DNA of 48,839 bases from an uncultured Bacilli bacterium (GTDB lineage: Bacteria; Bacillota_I; Bacilli_A; RF39; UBA660), in NCBI GenBank assembly GCA_905236935.1, contig CAJOQL010000079.1, forward strand, positions 1 through 48,839. Direction: 5' to 3'. A program made the translations under genes and the position numbers. Below the pieces are notes generated by a model. It ran no database searches. It was not told where the DNA came from and saw only the letters and a list, made by a program, of their open reading frames with translations. Positions 24,861 through 33,528 of this stretch are shown here, piece after piece; position 1 is the first letter of the stretch; every line of letters starts with the position of its first letter.

Positions 24861-26204
24861 TTAGTTAACAATTCTATTTTTTATTTGTTCAATTGTTTCT
24901 TTTAGTTCATAGTTTGTTTTTATTTCTTCAGCAATTTTTTCAAATGAGTGAAGAACCGTTGCATGGTCACGATTACCAAATTCTAATCCTATTTTTACTA
25001 TTGTTTCTTCTGTGGTCATTCTACATAGATACATTGCTATTTGTCTAGGATGATTTATAGTTGCTGTTCTTTTTTTGCTTTTTAAATCGTCAACTGTTAT
25101 TTTAAAGTGATCGGCTACTGCTTTTTGTATTTTTTGAATATCATTGGTTATATAAATTGATTTACCTAAATAGTCTTTTAGAGCATCAACTGCAAATTCT
25201 AAATTAATTTCTCTAGGGCACATCATGGCTGCATAAGCATAAAGCCTAGTAATTGCCCCTTCTAAATGTCTTACATCATTTTCACAGTTGGAAGCAATAT
25301 ATTCAATAACTTCATTATTTACAAGAGCAGCTACTTCATGACCAGACATTTTATCTTTTAATATTTTGCATCTGAGTTCAAAATCTGGTGGATATATGTT
25401 TACTGTTAGTCCCCATCTAAATCTAGTAAGTAATCTTTCTTCTAATAGTTTTAAATCATCTGGAGAACGATCAGAGCTGATTATAATTTGTTTATTTGAA
25501 TCATATAATGTTGTAAATGTGTGAAAAAATTCTTGTTGAGATTTTGATGCTCCACCTAAAAATTGAATATCATCAATCATTAAAACATCAATATTACGAT
25601 ATTTTTCTTTAAATTGATCAATTACATCTAAGTTATTATCTTCTTTTTTATTTATTCCTATAAAATCTGAAATAAATTCTTCACTTTTAATATATAAAAC
25701 TGTTTTATTGGAGTTTTGTTCAACGTAATTTCCTATGGCATGCATTAAATGTGTTTTACCAAGTCCACTTTTGCCATAAATAAATAATGGATTGTATATT
25801 TTTCCAGGTTGTTCTGCTACAGCTAATGCTGCTGTTTGTGCAAATCTATTACTATCTCCTATTATAAAGTTATCAAAAGTATATTTTTCATTAAGATTTG
25901 AATTAATTCTTTTGTGAATATTATTGTTGTTTTCAACATTTGTTTCAATTTTTTCTAATTCTTCTTCTATTACAAATTCAAGATCATAGTTAGTACCTGT
26001 AATACTATTAATTATTTCTTCTATTAAATCATAATAATTATCATTTAAAAATTTTATATGAAATGTCATAGGTACTTGTATTATGAGTTTTCCATTTTTA
26101 ATATCTAGTAATTTTGTATCTTTAAACCAAGAATTAAATGATACTGTTGCAATTCTGGTACTAATTATTTCTAAAAAGTTATTCCAAATTTCTTCATTAC
26201 TCAT
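24861..26204 (-). CDS. dnaA: Chromosomal replication initiator DnaA
   Basis: An AAA+ initiator that binds DnaA boxes and unwinds oriC. Domain I starts 'MSNEEIWNNFLEIISTRIAT'. The AAA+ core has Walker A 'GKSGLGKTHLMHA', Walker B 'VLMIDDIQFLGG' and the arginine finger in 'LLEERLLTRFRWGL'. Domain IV has 'HFKITVDDLKSKKRTATINH' and the signature 'GLEFGNRDHATVLHS'. Length 447 is as in B. subtilis. The ATG at 26204 was preferred to an in-frame GTG at 26213 because it matches the family start and is preceded by GGGGTGAGG. Confidence 0.97.
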   Translation of the reverse strand: MSNEEIWNNFLEIISTRIATVSFNSWFKDTKLLDIKNGKLIIQVPMTFHIKFLNDNYYDLIEEIINSITGTNYDLEFVIEEELEKIETNVENNNNIHKRINSNLNEKYTFDNFIIGDSNRFAQTAALAVAEQPGKIYNPLFIYGKSGLGKTHLMHAIGNYVEQNSNKTVLYIKSEEFISDFIGINKKEDNNLDVIDQFKEKYRNIDVLMIDDIQFLGGASKSQQEFFHTFTTLYDSNKQIIISSDRSPDDLKLLEERLLTRFRWGLTVNIYPPDFELRCKILKDKMSGHEVAALVNNEVIEYIASNCENDVRHLEGAITRLYAYAAMMCPREINLEFAVDALKDYLGKSIYITNDIQKIQKAVADHFKITVDDLKSKKRTATINHPRQIAMYLCRMTTEETIVKIGLEFGNRDHATVLHSFEKIAEEIKTNYELKETIEQIKNRIVN

Positions 26205-26562
26205 GTACCTCACCCCGCATTGTTCGTTTGACTAAAAATATTTTAAAACAACTTTGTGGAAAAAGAAAGAGTTAAAATAAAAAAAATAGTTATTAAAAAG
26301 TTTTCAACATGGTTGTTAACATTTTATTCCTTTTATTTAGATAGATTGTATGGTTTGTTAACAATTTTAACAATTTAGTTTTAACATTAAAAAAAGATAT
26401 TCACAAATTTCATTTTTTTGTGTTTATATTATTTTAAATATATTTAAAAAAGTGGTTTTTGTAATTGTTGAAAAGTAAAAAAATAGTTTTTAATTATGAT
26501 TAATTACTGTTTTAATCAAAAAAATGTGCAAATCTTTTATTGACTTGGATTTATTAATATAT
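26205..26562. other. Chromosomal replication origin (oriC) between dnaA and rpmH
   Basis: A roughly 360-base gene-free, extremely AT-rich stretch lies where gene orientation switches from minus to plus. It contains degenerate DnaA-box-like 9-mers: TGTGGAAAA (26255-26263, one mismatch), TTTTCAACA (26301-26309), ATATTCACA (26397-26405) and TGTTGAAAA (26466-26474). A TTGTTAACAA palindrome is at 26355-26364. No perfect TTATCCACA was found. dnaA-rpmH is the classical origin site in Bacillota. The dnaA promoter must also be here but is not clear. Confidence 0.85.
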
Positions 26563-26568
26563 TATAAT
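26540..26568 (+). promoter_or_regulatory. Promoter of rpmH-rnpA operon
   Basis: TTGACT (26540-26545), a 17-base spacer and TATAAT (26563-26568): near-consensus, about 30 bases before the rpmH start. Confidence 0.85.
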
Positions 26569-26598
26569 AAGATGACTTATTGAAGTGGAGGTGCAATT

Positions 26599-26724
26599 AT
26601 GAAAAGAACATTTCAACCTAATAATCGTAAAAAAGCTAAAAAACATGGTTTTTTTGCAAGAAAAGAAACTGATATTTTAAAGTCTAGAAGAGATAAGGGA
26701 CGTAAAAATCTTATTAATAAATAA
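26599..26724 (+). CDS. rpmH: 50S ribosomal protein L34
   Basis: A 41-residue basic protein beginning [20 protein letters not shown], the near-invariant L34 start. The C-terminal half ('[20 protein letters not shown]') is more divergent than usual but keeps the 'RRxKGRK' ending. SD GTGGAGGTG precedes the ATG. First gene of the plus-strand arm, in the conserved rpmH-rnpA-yidC-jag order. Confidence 0.96.
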   Translation: MKRTFQPNNRKKAKKHGFFARKETDILKSRRDKGRKNLINK

Positions 26725-26746
26725 GCCACCATCATGTGGTTTTTAT
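26723..26746 (+). terminator. Weak terminator/attenuator between rpmH and rnpA
   Basis: AAGCCAC/GTGGTTT stem (one G-U pair) with a six-base loop, then TTATT. It overlaps the rpmH stop. It probably tunes the large L34:RnpA expression difference by partial termination. Confidence 0.6.
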
Positions 26747-26766
26747 TCTATGTGGAGGAATAATAT

Positions 26767-27081
26767 ATGAATACTGAAATAAGAGTTAAAAATAAATTAG
26801 AATTTGAAAGTATTATAAAAAATAATAAAAGGATATGTAATTCTTATTTTGTTATATATTATAAGGAAAGAAAAAATGATTTTTCTAGATTTGGTATTTC
26901 ACTTAGTAAACATTTTGGAAATGCAGTTAAAAGAAATAAATATAAAAGAAAACTAAGGGAAATTATTAGAATTAACCAAAAAAAGTTTAAAAATGATTAC
27001 GATTATATTATAATAATGAAGAAAACTTGTGATGGTTTAGAATACAAGCTAATTGAAGAAAAACTATTATCTTTGTTATAA
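26767..27081 (+). CDS. rnpA: Ribonuclease P protein component
   Basis: The protein cofactor of RNase P for tRNA 5' maturation. The 104 residues contain the RNP-binding signature 'FGNAVKRNKYKRKLREIIR'. An N-terminal 'RVKNKLEFESIIKNNKRICN' corresponds to the usual 'RLKKxxEFxxVxxxGKxxxx'. The ATG is preceded by GGAGGA. yidC starts 12 bases after the stop. Confidence 0.95.
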   Translation: MNTEIRVKNKLEFESIIKNNKRICNSYFVIYYKERKNDFSRFGISLSKHFGNAVKRNKYKRKLREIIRINQKKFKNDYDYIIIMKKTCDGLEYKLIEEKLLSLL

Positions 27082-27092
27082 CAGGAGGAAAA

Positions 27093-28022
27093 ATGAAAAA
27101 GAAACTTGTAGTATTATTGTTAATTTTGGTATTTACTTTGTCAGGTTGTACTAAGTATTTGCAAGATGATAATAAAAAAAGAATTGTTAATGAAAGCACT
27201 GGACAAAGTTTACCATCAAATATATTATGTAAACCAACTAGTAATGAATTATTAGAAATTTATACAAAATATAATGATAAGTTAGATGTTCCTTTAGAAA
27301 AATTGGATAATTGTACAGATTTAAAGTATTATGATGTTGAAAATTATAATGGTTTATGGGTTCAACTAATTGTTATGCCACTTGCTTGGTTAATTATTAA
27401 AATTGGCAATTTTGTTGGCAATTACGGTGTATCAGTTATGTTAGTTGGTTTATTAATTAGAATTGTATTACTTCCTTTTAGTATTAAAATGATGAAGCAA
27501 TCAGAAAATATGAAGAAAATTCAACCAGAAATAGCTAAACTTGAAAGAAAATATGCTGGAAAAGATGATCAAGAGTCAATGATGGCTAAAAGTCAAGAAA
27601 TGATGATGATTTATAAAAAGTATAATGTTAGTCCATTTGGAAGTTGTTTATTATCATTTATTCAATTACCTTTATTCTTTGGTTTCTTAGAAGCTATTAA
27701 TAGAATACCTGCTATTTTTGAGGGAAGTCTTGGAGTTTATCAACTTGGTACAACGCCTCTTATTGGTTTAAAAACTGGAAATTATTATTATATTATTTTA
27801 ATATTGCTTATTATGTTAACTACATTAATGTCATTTAAATTTAGTATGAATAATGGTATGGGAAATGCTGAACAAGAAAAACAAATGAAGACGATGAGTA
27901 TATTTATGGTTGTATTTATTTCTATAGCATCATTTAGTTTACCAACTGCTATTGCATTATATTGGATAGTTACTAATGGATTTAATGTAATTCAAAATTT
28001 TGTTTTAAAGAAAGGTAAGTAA
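27093..28022 (+). CDS. yidC: Membrane protein insertase YidC/OxaA (SpoIIIJ type)
   Basis: Inserts membrane proteins alone or with SecYEG. A lipoprotein signal peptide ends in the lipobox 'TLSGC'. About five membrane segments follow, including 'NYGVSVMLVGLLIRIVLLPF', whose Arg in the first core helix is the conserved hydrophilic-groove residue. A charged hairpin ('MMKQSENMKKIQPEI') follows, and later 'CLLSFIQLPLFFGFLEAI'. At 309 residues it is slightly longer than the Bacillus proteins, with an ~60-residue extracytoplasmic segment before helix 1. Bacillus SpoIIIJ at this locus is required for sporulation. Confidence 0.95.
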   Translation: MKKKLVVLLLILVFTLSGCTKYLQDDNKKRIVNESTGQSLPSNILCKPTSNELLEIYTKYNDKLDVPLEKLDNCTDLKYYDVENYNGLWVQLIVMPLAWLIIKIGNFVGNYGVSVMLVGLLIRIVLLPFSIKMMKQSENMKKIQPEIAKLERKYAGKDDQESMMAKSQEMMMIYKKYNVSPFGSCLLSFIQLPLFFGFLEAINRIPAIFEGSLGVYQLGTTPLIGLKTGNYYYIILILLIMLTTLMSFKFSMNNGMGNAEQEKQMKTMSIFMVVFISIASFSLPTAIALYWIVTNGFNVIQNFVLKKGK

Positions 28023-28026
28023 TATT

Positions 28027-28638
28027 ATGGAAGTATATGTTTATGAAGGAAAAAGTGAAGAACTTGTATTAGAAAAAGCATTAAGTAATTTAAGTGTATC
28101 TGAAAATGATATTTTAATTAAAAAAGAAAAAATTAAGGGTGGTTTATTTAAAGGAGAAACTTTTAAATTTACAGTTATTAAATTATCAGATATTCAATCT
28201 TCAATTAAAGATTTTTTAAAGGAAATTTTAACTAAGATGGATTTAGAAGTAGAATTTGAAACCAGTATGAGAGAAAAACAAATTAATATTAAGATGTTTT
28301 CTAATAATAATGCTATTTTAATTGGCAAAGGTGGTCAAACTTTAAGCGCTTTAACTACTTTAGTTAAACAATATATATTTAATCAAATAGGTGTTTATCC
28401 TTATATTAACCTTGATGTAGAAAATTATAAAGATAAACAGATTATGCATTTAGAGCGTTTAGCTAAAAATATTGCAAGAGAAGTTAGAAATACTAAAAAT
28501 CCTGTTACTATGGAGAATATGAATGCTTATGAAAGAAGAATAGTTCATAATGTACTAACTAATTTTAAAGGTGTAATTACAGAAAGTGAAGGAGAAGAAC
28601 CTAATCGTCATGTGGTTGTAAAACCTAGTGAAGAATAG
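28027..28638 (+). CDS. jag: Jag/KhpB RNA-binding protein
   Basis: Has the Jag N-terminal domain ('KIKGGLFKGETFKFTV'), a KH domain with the loop 'LIGKGGQTLSAL' and a C-terminal R3H domain ('ERRIVHNVLTN...PNRHVVVKP'). KhpB pairs with KhpA to bind RNA and affects cell division and elongation in related bacteria. It starts four bases after yidC, the conserved partner. 203 residues, normal. Confidence 0.95.
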   Translation: MEVYVYEGKSEELVLEKALSNLSVSENDILIKKEKIKGGLFKGETFKFTVIKLSDIQSSIKDFLKEILTKMDLEVEFETSMREKQINIKMFSNNNAILIGKGGQTLSALTTLVKQYIFNQIGVYPYINLDVENYKDKQIMHLERLAKNIAREVRNTKNPVTMENMNAYERRIVHNVLTNFKGVITESEGEEPNRHVVVKPSEE

Positions 28639-28691
28639 TTTCTTTTTTTTTATTTTGTGTTATAATTTATGTATATAGGAGCTGGTGTGTG

Positions 28692-29420
28692 ATGAAAAAT
28701 ATTAAAAAGAAAGATGTTATTATATATGCTCTAGTAGGTATTATAATTATTTTAATATGCGTAATTGGTTATTTTGTTGTTAATAAGAAGTTAAATAATG
28801 ATACAAAGGAAAATAATAGTACGACAACGACTAAATCTACTAGTTCAAAAAAATTATTAGAAAAAAAAGAATATGATTTTTATGGTCAAAAATTAATTTT
28901 TAATTATTATGTAAAGGGTCCATCAGTAGTTATAGATATTTATAATGATAAAAATGAATTAGTACTTAAAGATTTTGAATATGATGAATTTTATGATAAA
29001 GATAATTATGCTCCTATAAATAAATTAGATTATTTTTTAGATGAAAATGGCAGTAAATTGTTAATGATTCAGTCATTATATACAGATGGTGCTGGAAATA
29101 CTATTATTGATGTTAACAACAAAAAGGAATTATTAACATTTTCTTATGGAGATATTGGAGCTTATAATTATAGTGCGTTTGAAGATTTAGATAAGGAATT
29201 TAATCTTAACTTAAAAAAATATTTTAAGAATGATAGGAATACTTTTGTTTTAGATAAAAAAATGTTAGCATACTTTGAATCTGATGATGAAGGAAATTTT
29301 AATTATGTAGAAGTTACTATTAATAATGGTAAAGTTATTTTTAATAAATCTTTAATTAAGAAAATTAATATTGATTTAATGGGACTTGAAATATATGTAA
29401 AAATTTATGACAATGATTAA
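28692..29420 (+). CDS. Membrane-anchored extracytoplasmic protein, unknown
   Basis: The family is not recognised. The 242-residue product has a short basic N terminus, one hydrophobic anchor at about 10-30, a Ser/Thr-rich linker ('NNSTTTTKSTSSKK') and an acidic, Tyr-rich globular part without evident catalytic motifs. The ATG at 28692 follows AGGAG; a GTG at 28689 is possible. A TATAAT at 28661-28666 suggests its own promoter, and a strong terminator follows. It is inserted between jag and mnmE, which are usually adjacent. The role is unknown; surface exposure is inferred from the anchor and positive-inside rule. Confidence 0.7.
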   Translation: MKNIKKKDVIIYALVGIIIILICVIGYFVVNKKLNNDTKENNSTTTTKSTSSKKLLEKKEYDFYGQKLIFNYYVKGPSVVIDIYNDKNELVLKDFEYDEFYDKDNYAPINKLDYFLDENGSKLLMIQSLYTDGAGNTIIDVNNKKELLTFSYGDIGAYNYSAFEDLDKEFNLNLKKYFKNDRNTFVLDKKMLAYFESDDEGNFNYVEVTINNGKVIFNKSLIKKINIDLMGLEIYVKIYDND

Positions 29421-29423
29421 TTT

Positions 29424-29448
29424 AGAGCAAATTTAATGCTCTTTTTTT
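29424..29448 (+). terminator. Terminator before mnmE
   Basis: AGAGCA/TGCTCT stem with a seven-base loop followed by seven Ts, right after the stop of the preceding gene. Confidence 0.85.
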
Positions 29449-29497
29449 ATAAATTAATTTGTGCTATAATATGGCGCGTAAGTGAGGTGTAATCATT

Positions 29498-30853
29498 ATG
29501 AATTCTACTATATGTGCAATATCAACAGCTACTGGAGTTGGAGCTATTTCTATTATTAGAGTTAGTGGTCCTAAAGCTATTGAGATAGTTAATTCTATAT
29601 TTAAAGGTAAAAATTTGTTAGAAGTTAAAAGTCATACTATTAATTATGGTCATATTATTTATAATTCAGAAATAATTGATGAAGTATTAGTAAGTGTAAT
29701 GCGTGCACCTAAAACTTTTACGACGGAAGATGTTGTTGAGATTAATAGTCATGGAGGTCCAGCAATTACTAAGAAGATATTGAAAATTCTTTTACTTTCT
29801 GGATGTGAACCTGCTGAAGCTGGTGAATTTACGAAAAGAGCATTTTTAAATGGACGTATAGATTTAACACAAGCAGAAGCAGTTCAAGATTTAGTTGTAA
29901 GTGAAAGTGAAAAATCAAGAAAAATGGCTATTAGTGGACTTACTGGTAGTTTATCTAATATGATTAAAGATATTCGTAAAGAAGTGATTGATGTACAAGC
30001 AAATATTGAAGTAAATATTGATTATCCTGAATATGAAGAAGGAGAAAAATATACTAAAGAAACTTTATTACCTAGAATTAATAAAATAGATATTATGTTA
30101 ACTGATTTATTAAAGAATGCCGAAAATGGTAAGCTAATTAAAGATGGAATAACTTTAGCTCTTTTAGGTAAACCTAATGTAGGAAAGAGTAGTATTTTAA
30201 ATGCTTTTTTAGAGGAAGAAAAAGCTATTGTTACAAATATTCCTGGAACTACTCGTGATGTTGTTGAAGGAAGGTTTGTATTAGATGGGATTATTTTAAA
30301 TATTATAGATACTGCTGGAATTAGAGAAACTGATGATATAGTTGAGAAAATAGGGGTTGAAAGAAGTAAGAATGCTTCTAAAAATGCTGATTTAATTGTG
30401 TATGTAATTTCTTCGGAAGATGGATTATCTAAAGAAGACGAAGAATTTATTAAAGATAATCGTGATAAAAAGTTAATTTTATTTGTTAATAAAAATGATT
30501 TAAGTGATAAAAATATAGAAATAGATTATTTAAATAAAGATAATATTATATATGGTAATACTGTTTCTAATGATGGTTTAAATTCTTTAAAAGATAAGAT
30601 AAGAAGTTTATTTAATTTAGAGAAAATAGAAAACTCTAATTATACATATTTAGCTAATATAAGGCAGATTTCTTTGATAAAAAAAGCTGATGCTAAAATA
30701 AAGAATATTCTTGATAATATGGATAATTTGCCTCTTGATATATTTACGATTGATTTAAGAGAGGCATATGAATTATTAGGTGAAATTATAGGTGAAACAT
30801 ATAAAGAAGATTTACTTGATGAATTATTTTCAAAGTTTTGTTTAGGAAAGTAG
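29498..30853 (+). CDS. mnmE: tRNA uridine-5-carboxymethylaminomethyl modification GTPase MnmE
   Basis: With MnmG it forms the cmnm5 modification at wobble U34. The N-terminal tetrahydrofolate-binding domain ('STICAISTATGVGAISIIRV') is followed by a helical domain and an inserted G domain. This has G1 'LLGKPNVGKSS', G2 'IPGTTRDVVEG', G3 'DTAG' and G4 'NKND'. The protein ends with the conserved C-x-G-K ('FCLGK'). Length 451 is normal. SD GAGGTG precedes the ATG; a TATAAT lies in the short gap after the terminator. Confidence 0.97.
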   Translation: MNSTICAISTATGVGAISIIRVSGPKAIEIVNSIFKGKNLLEVKSHTINYGHIIYNSEIIDEVLVSVMRAPKTFTTEDVVEINSHGGPAITKKILKILLLSGCEPAEAGEFTKRAFLNGRIDLTQAEAVQDLVVSESEKSRKMAISGLTGSLSNMIKDIRKEVIDVQANIEVNIDYPEYEEGEKYTKETLLPRINKIDIMLTDLLKNAENGKLIKDGITLALLGKPNVGKSSILNAFLEEEKAIVTNIPGTTRDVVEGRFVLDGIILNIIDTAGIRETDDIVEKIGVERSKNASKNADLIVYVISSEDGLSKEDEEFIKDNRDKKLILFVNKNDLSDKNIEIDYLNKDNIIYGNTVSNDGLNSLKDKIRSLFNLEKIENSNYTYLANIRQISLIKKADAKIKNILDNMDNLPLDIFTIDLREAYELLGEIIGETYKEDLLDELFSKFCLGK

Positions 30854-30861
30854 GTGAAATT

Positions 30862-32733
30862 GTGAAATATGATATTATTGTAGTTGGTGGTGGTCATGCT
30901 GGATGTGAGGCAAGTCATGCTGCAGCTAAAATGGGACTAAAGACTCTACTTATTTCTGCAAATAAGAAAAATATTGCTGATATGCCATGTAATCCATCAA
31001 TTGGTGGAACTGCAAAAGGAATTGTAGTTAGAGAAATTGATGCTTTAGGTGGCTTAATGGGGAAAGTGGCTGATCAAAGTCATATTCAAATTAAAATGCT
31101 TAATAATGCCAAAGGACCAGCTGTTAGATCACTTCGTGCCCAAGCAGATAAAATAACTTATCCTAAAATTATGCTTGAAACTTTAGAAAAAACGTCTAAT
31201 TTAGAGATAAAAGAAGCAATGGTGGAAGATTTAATTGTAGAGGATAATACTATTAAAGGAGTTGTTCTTTCTAATAAAGAAGAAATCTACTGTGATGCTT
31301 TGATATTAACAACTGGTACTTATTTAAAGAGTAAAATATTAGTTGGAAGTACTTCTAAGGAGGAAGGCCCTCATGGAGAAGCAAGAAGCAATTATTTAAG
31401 TGATGCGCTTCGAAGAATAGGCTTTGAAATTCAAAGACTTAAAACTGGAACTCCGCAAAGATTAGAGAGAAGCTCAATTGATTTTACTAAGTTAAAGGAA
31501 GAATGTGGGGATGATTGTTATTGGACTTTTAGCTTTGATAATGGTCCATTATATGATAAAGATAAACAAGAAAAATGTTATATAGTTTATACTAATGAAA
31601 GAACTCATCAAATTATTCGTGATAATTTAAAAAAATCAGCAATGTATGGTGGATATGCTGAAGGTATTGGTCCTAGATATTGTCCATCTATTGAAGATAA
31701 AGTAGTAAGATTTGCTGATAAAGAAAGACATCAATTGTTTTTAGAACCTGAAAGTTTGTATTATGATGATATTTATCTACAAGGTTTTTCTACTAGTATG
31801 CCAGAAGATGTTCAAGAAGAAATGGTTCATAGTTTAGAAGGTTTAGAGCATGCTGTTATAAAAAAATATGCTTATGCAATTGAGTATGATGCAATAAATC
31901 CTTTACAGCTTACTCATTCATTAGAAACTAAAGTTATTAAGAATTTATTTACGGCTGGTCAAATAAATGGCACAAGTGGTTATGAAGAGGCAGCAGGACA
32001 AGGTATAATTGCTGGTATTAATGCTGGATTAAAGTTAAAAGGTAAAGATCCATTAATACTTAAGAGAAATGAATCTTATATTGGTGTATTAATTGATGAT
32101 TTAGTTTTGAAAGGAACAAAAGAGCCTTATAGATTATTAACTTCTAGAGCTGAATATCGTTTATTACTACGCCATGATAATGCTGATTTAAGGCTTCGTA
32201 AATATGGTTTTGAATGTGGTTTAATTGATAAAGAGCAAAAAGAAAAGTTAGACGCTAAACTTTTAATGATTGAAAGAATTGAATCTTATTTAAAAGAAAA
32301 TCGTATTTCAATTAGAACTATGCCTGAAGAATATCGTAATAAATATAATATTACACTTTCAAATGGTTTATCTATATATGATTTTTTGAAAAGACCAGAG
32401 GTTAAAATTATAGATTTAAATAATTATGGAATTATACCTTTTAAAGATGTGGATTATGATGTTTTAGAACAGGTAGAATTTGATATTAAATATGAAGGTT
32501 ATATAAAGAAAGAACATCAAGAAGCAGAAAAATTAATTAAAATGGAAAATAAGCAAATTCCAAATGATATAGATTATGATAAAGTAAAAAATTTAGCTTC
32601 TGAAGCTAGACAAAAATTAGAATTGGTAAGACCTCTTACTTTAGCGCAAGCTTCTAGAATTAGTGGAGTAAATCCTGTTGATATTTCTTTACTTTCTATT
32701 TATTTAAAGAAAGAATATGGTAAAAATGACTGA
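30862..32733 (+). CDS. mnmG: tRNA uridine-5-carboxymethylaminomethyl modification enzyme MnmG
   Basis: The FAD-binding partner of MnmE. The GTG at 30862 gives the family start (M)KYDIIVVGGGHAGCEA with the Rossmann motif GGGHAG; an ATG at 30838 overlaps mnmE and adds atypical residues. Other features are 'CNPSIGGTAKG', 'GTYLKSKILVG', 'GPRYCPSIEDK' and the C-terminal MnmE-binding helical domain ('RPLTLAQASRISGVNPVDIS'). 623 residues, normal. It lies eight bases after mnmE. Confidence 0.96.
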   Translation: MKYDIIVVGGGHAGCEASHAAAKMGLKTLLISANKKNIADMPCNPSIGGTAKGIVVREIDALGGLMGKVADQSHIQIKMLNNAKGPAVRSLRAQADKITYPKIMLETLEKTSNLEIKEAMVEDLIVEDNTIKGVVLSNKEEIYCDALILTTGTYLKSKILVGSTSKEEGPHGEARSNYLSDALRRIGFEIQRLKTGTPQRLERSSIDFTKLKEECGDDCYWTFSFDNGPLYDKDKQEKCYIVYTNERTHQIIRDNLKKSAMYGGYAEGIGPRYCPSIEDKVVRFADKERHQLFLEPESLYYDDIYLQGFSTSMPEDVQEEMVHSLEGLEHAVIKKYAYAIEYDAINPLQLTHSLETKVIKNLFTAGQINGTSGYEEAAGQGIIAGINAGLKLKGKDPLILKRNESYIGVLIDDLVLKGTKEPYRLLTSRAEYRLLLRHDNADLRLRKYGFECGLIDKEQKEKLDAKLLMIERIESYLKENRISIRTMPEEYRNKYNITLSNGLSIYDFLKRPEVKIIDLNNYGIIPFKDVDYDVLEQVEFDIKYEGYIKKEHQEAEKLIKMENKQIPNDIDYDKVKNLASEARQKLELVRPLTLAQASRISGVNPVDISLLSIYLKKEYGKND

Positions 32734-33427
32734 AGAAGAGTTTTATAGTGCAGTTTATAATTTAGGAATAACGATTAATGATAAGCAAAAAGATGATTTA
32801 AAAAAATTTGCTAATTTATTACTTGAATATAATAAGCATACGAATATTACAGCAATTAGAAATTTAGAAGGTGTATATTTAAAGCATTTTTATGATTCAC
32901 TTACATTAGTTAAAGTTTATGATTTTAGTAGGGAAGTAAATATTTTAGATGTAGGTTCTGGTGGAGGTTTTCCAGGAATTGTTTTAGGAATAATATTTTC
33001 CAATATTAAAATTACTTTATTAGATAGTAATCATAAAAAAAGTGACTTTCAAAAGTACATTGTTGATAATCTAAAACTTTTAAACATTAATGTAGTTCAT
33101 GATAGAGCAGAAAATTATTTTAAAAGTGGTTATAAGTATGATTTAGTAGTTGCAAGAGCAGTTGCTAATTTAAGAATTTTATCTGAATTATGTGTTCCTT
33201 TTGTAAAAATAAATGGTAAGTTTATTGCAATGAAGGGAGAAGTAAATAGTGAAATTATAGAAGCAAATAACGCAATTAATGTTTTAGGTGGAAGAGTAGA
33301 AAAAATTGAAACATTTTATCTAAGTAAAAAAAATGATTTAAGAAATCTAATAGTAGTAAATAAGGTTAAGGAAAGTCCAATAGGGTATCCTCGTATTTAC
33401 GATAAAATAATTAAAAAACCTTTATAG
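32726..33427 (+). CDS. rsmG: 16S rRNA (G527-N7)-methyltransferase RsmG
   Basis: Makes m7G527 in 16S rRNA. 'NILDVGSGGGFPGIVLGI' is the SAM site and 'VVARAVANLRIL' is the family block. The ATG at 32726 ('MTEEEFYSAV') aligns with the B. subtilis start and overlaps the mnmG stop by eight bases; an upstream ATG at 32717 is possible. 233 residues, normal. It precedes noc, as in Bacillus. Confidence 0.96.
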   Translation: MTEEEFYSAVYNLGITINDKQKDDLKKFANLLLEYNKHTNITAIRNLEGVYLKHFYDSLTLVKVYDFSREVNILDVGSGGGFPGIVLGIIFSNIKITLLDSNHKKSDFQKYIVDNLKLLNINVVHDRAENYFKSGYKYDLVVARAVANLRILSELCVPFVKINGKFIAMKGEVNSEIIEANNAINVLGGRVEKIETFYLSKKNDLRNLIVVNKVKESPIGYPRIYDKIIKKPL

Positions 33428-33436
33428 TTATTTTTT

Positions 33437-33465
33437 AGAAGATTCATAGTGGTCTTCTTTTTTAT
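33437..33465 (+). terminator. Terminator after rsmG
   Basis: AGAAGA/TCTTCT stem with a ten-base loop followed by six Ts, ending the mnmE-mnmG-rsmG transcript. Confidence 0.75.
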
Positions 33466-33474
33466 TTAAAAGCA

Positions 33475-33503
33475 TTGAAAAAATTTAAAAAATAAAGTAT
33501 TAT
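33475..33503 (+). promoter_or_regulatory. Promoter of noc
   Basis: TTGAAA (33475-33480), 17 bases, TATTAT (33498-33503), about 25 bases before the noc start and after the rsmG terminator. Confidence 0.55.
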
Positions 33504-33528
33504 TGTTATAGAATAGGAAGGGCATTTT

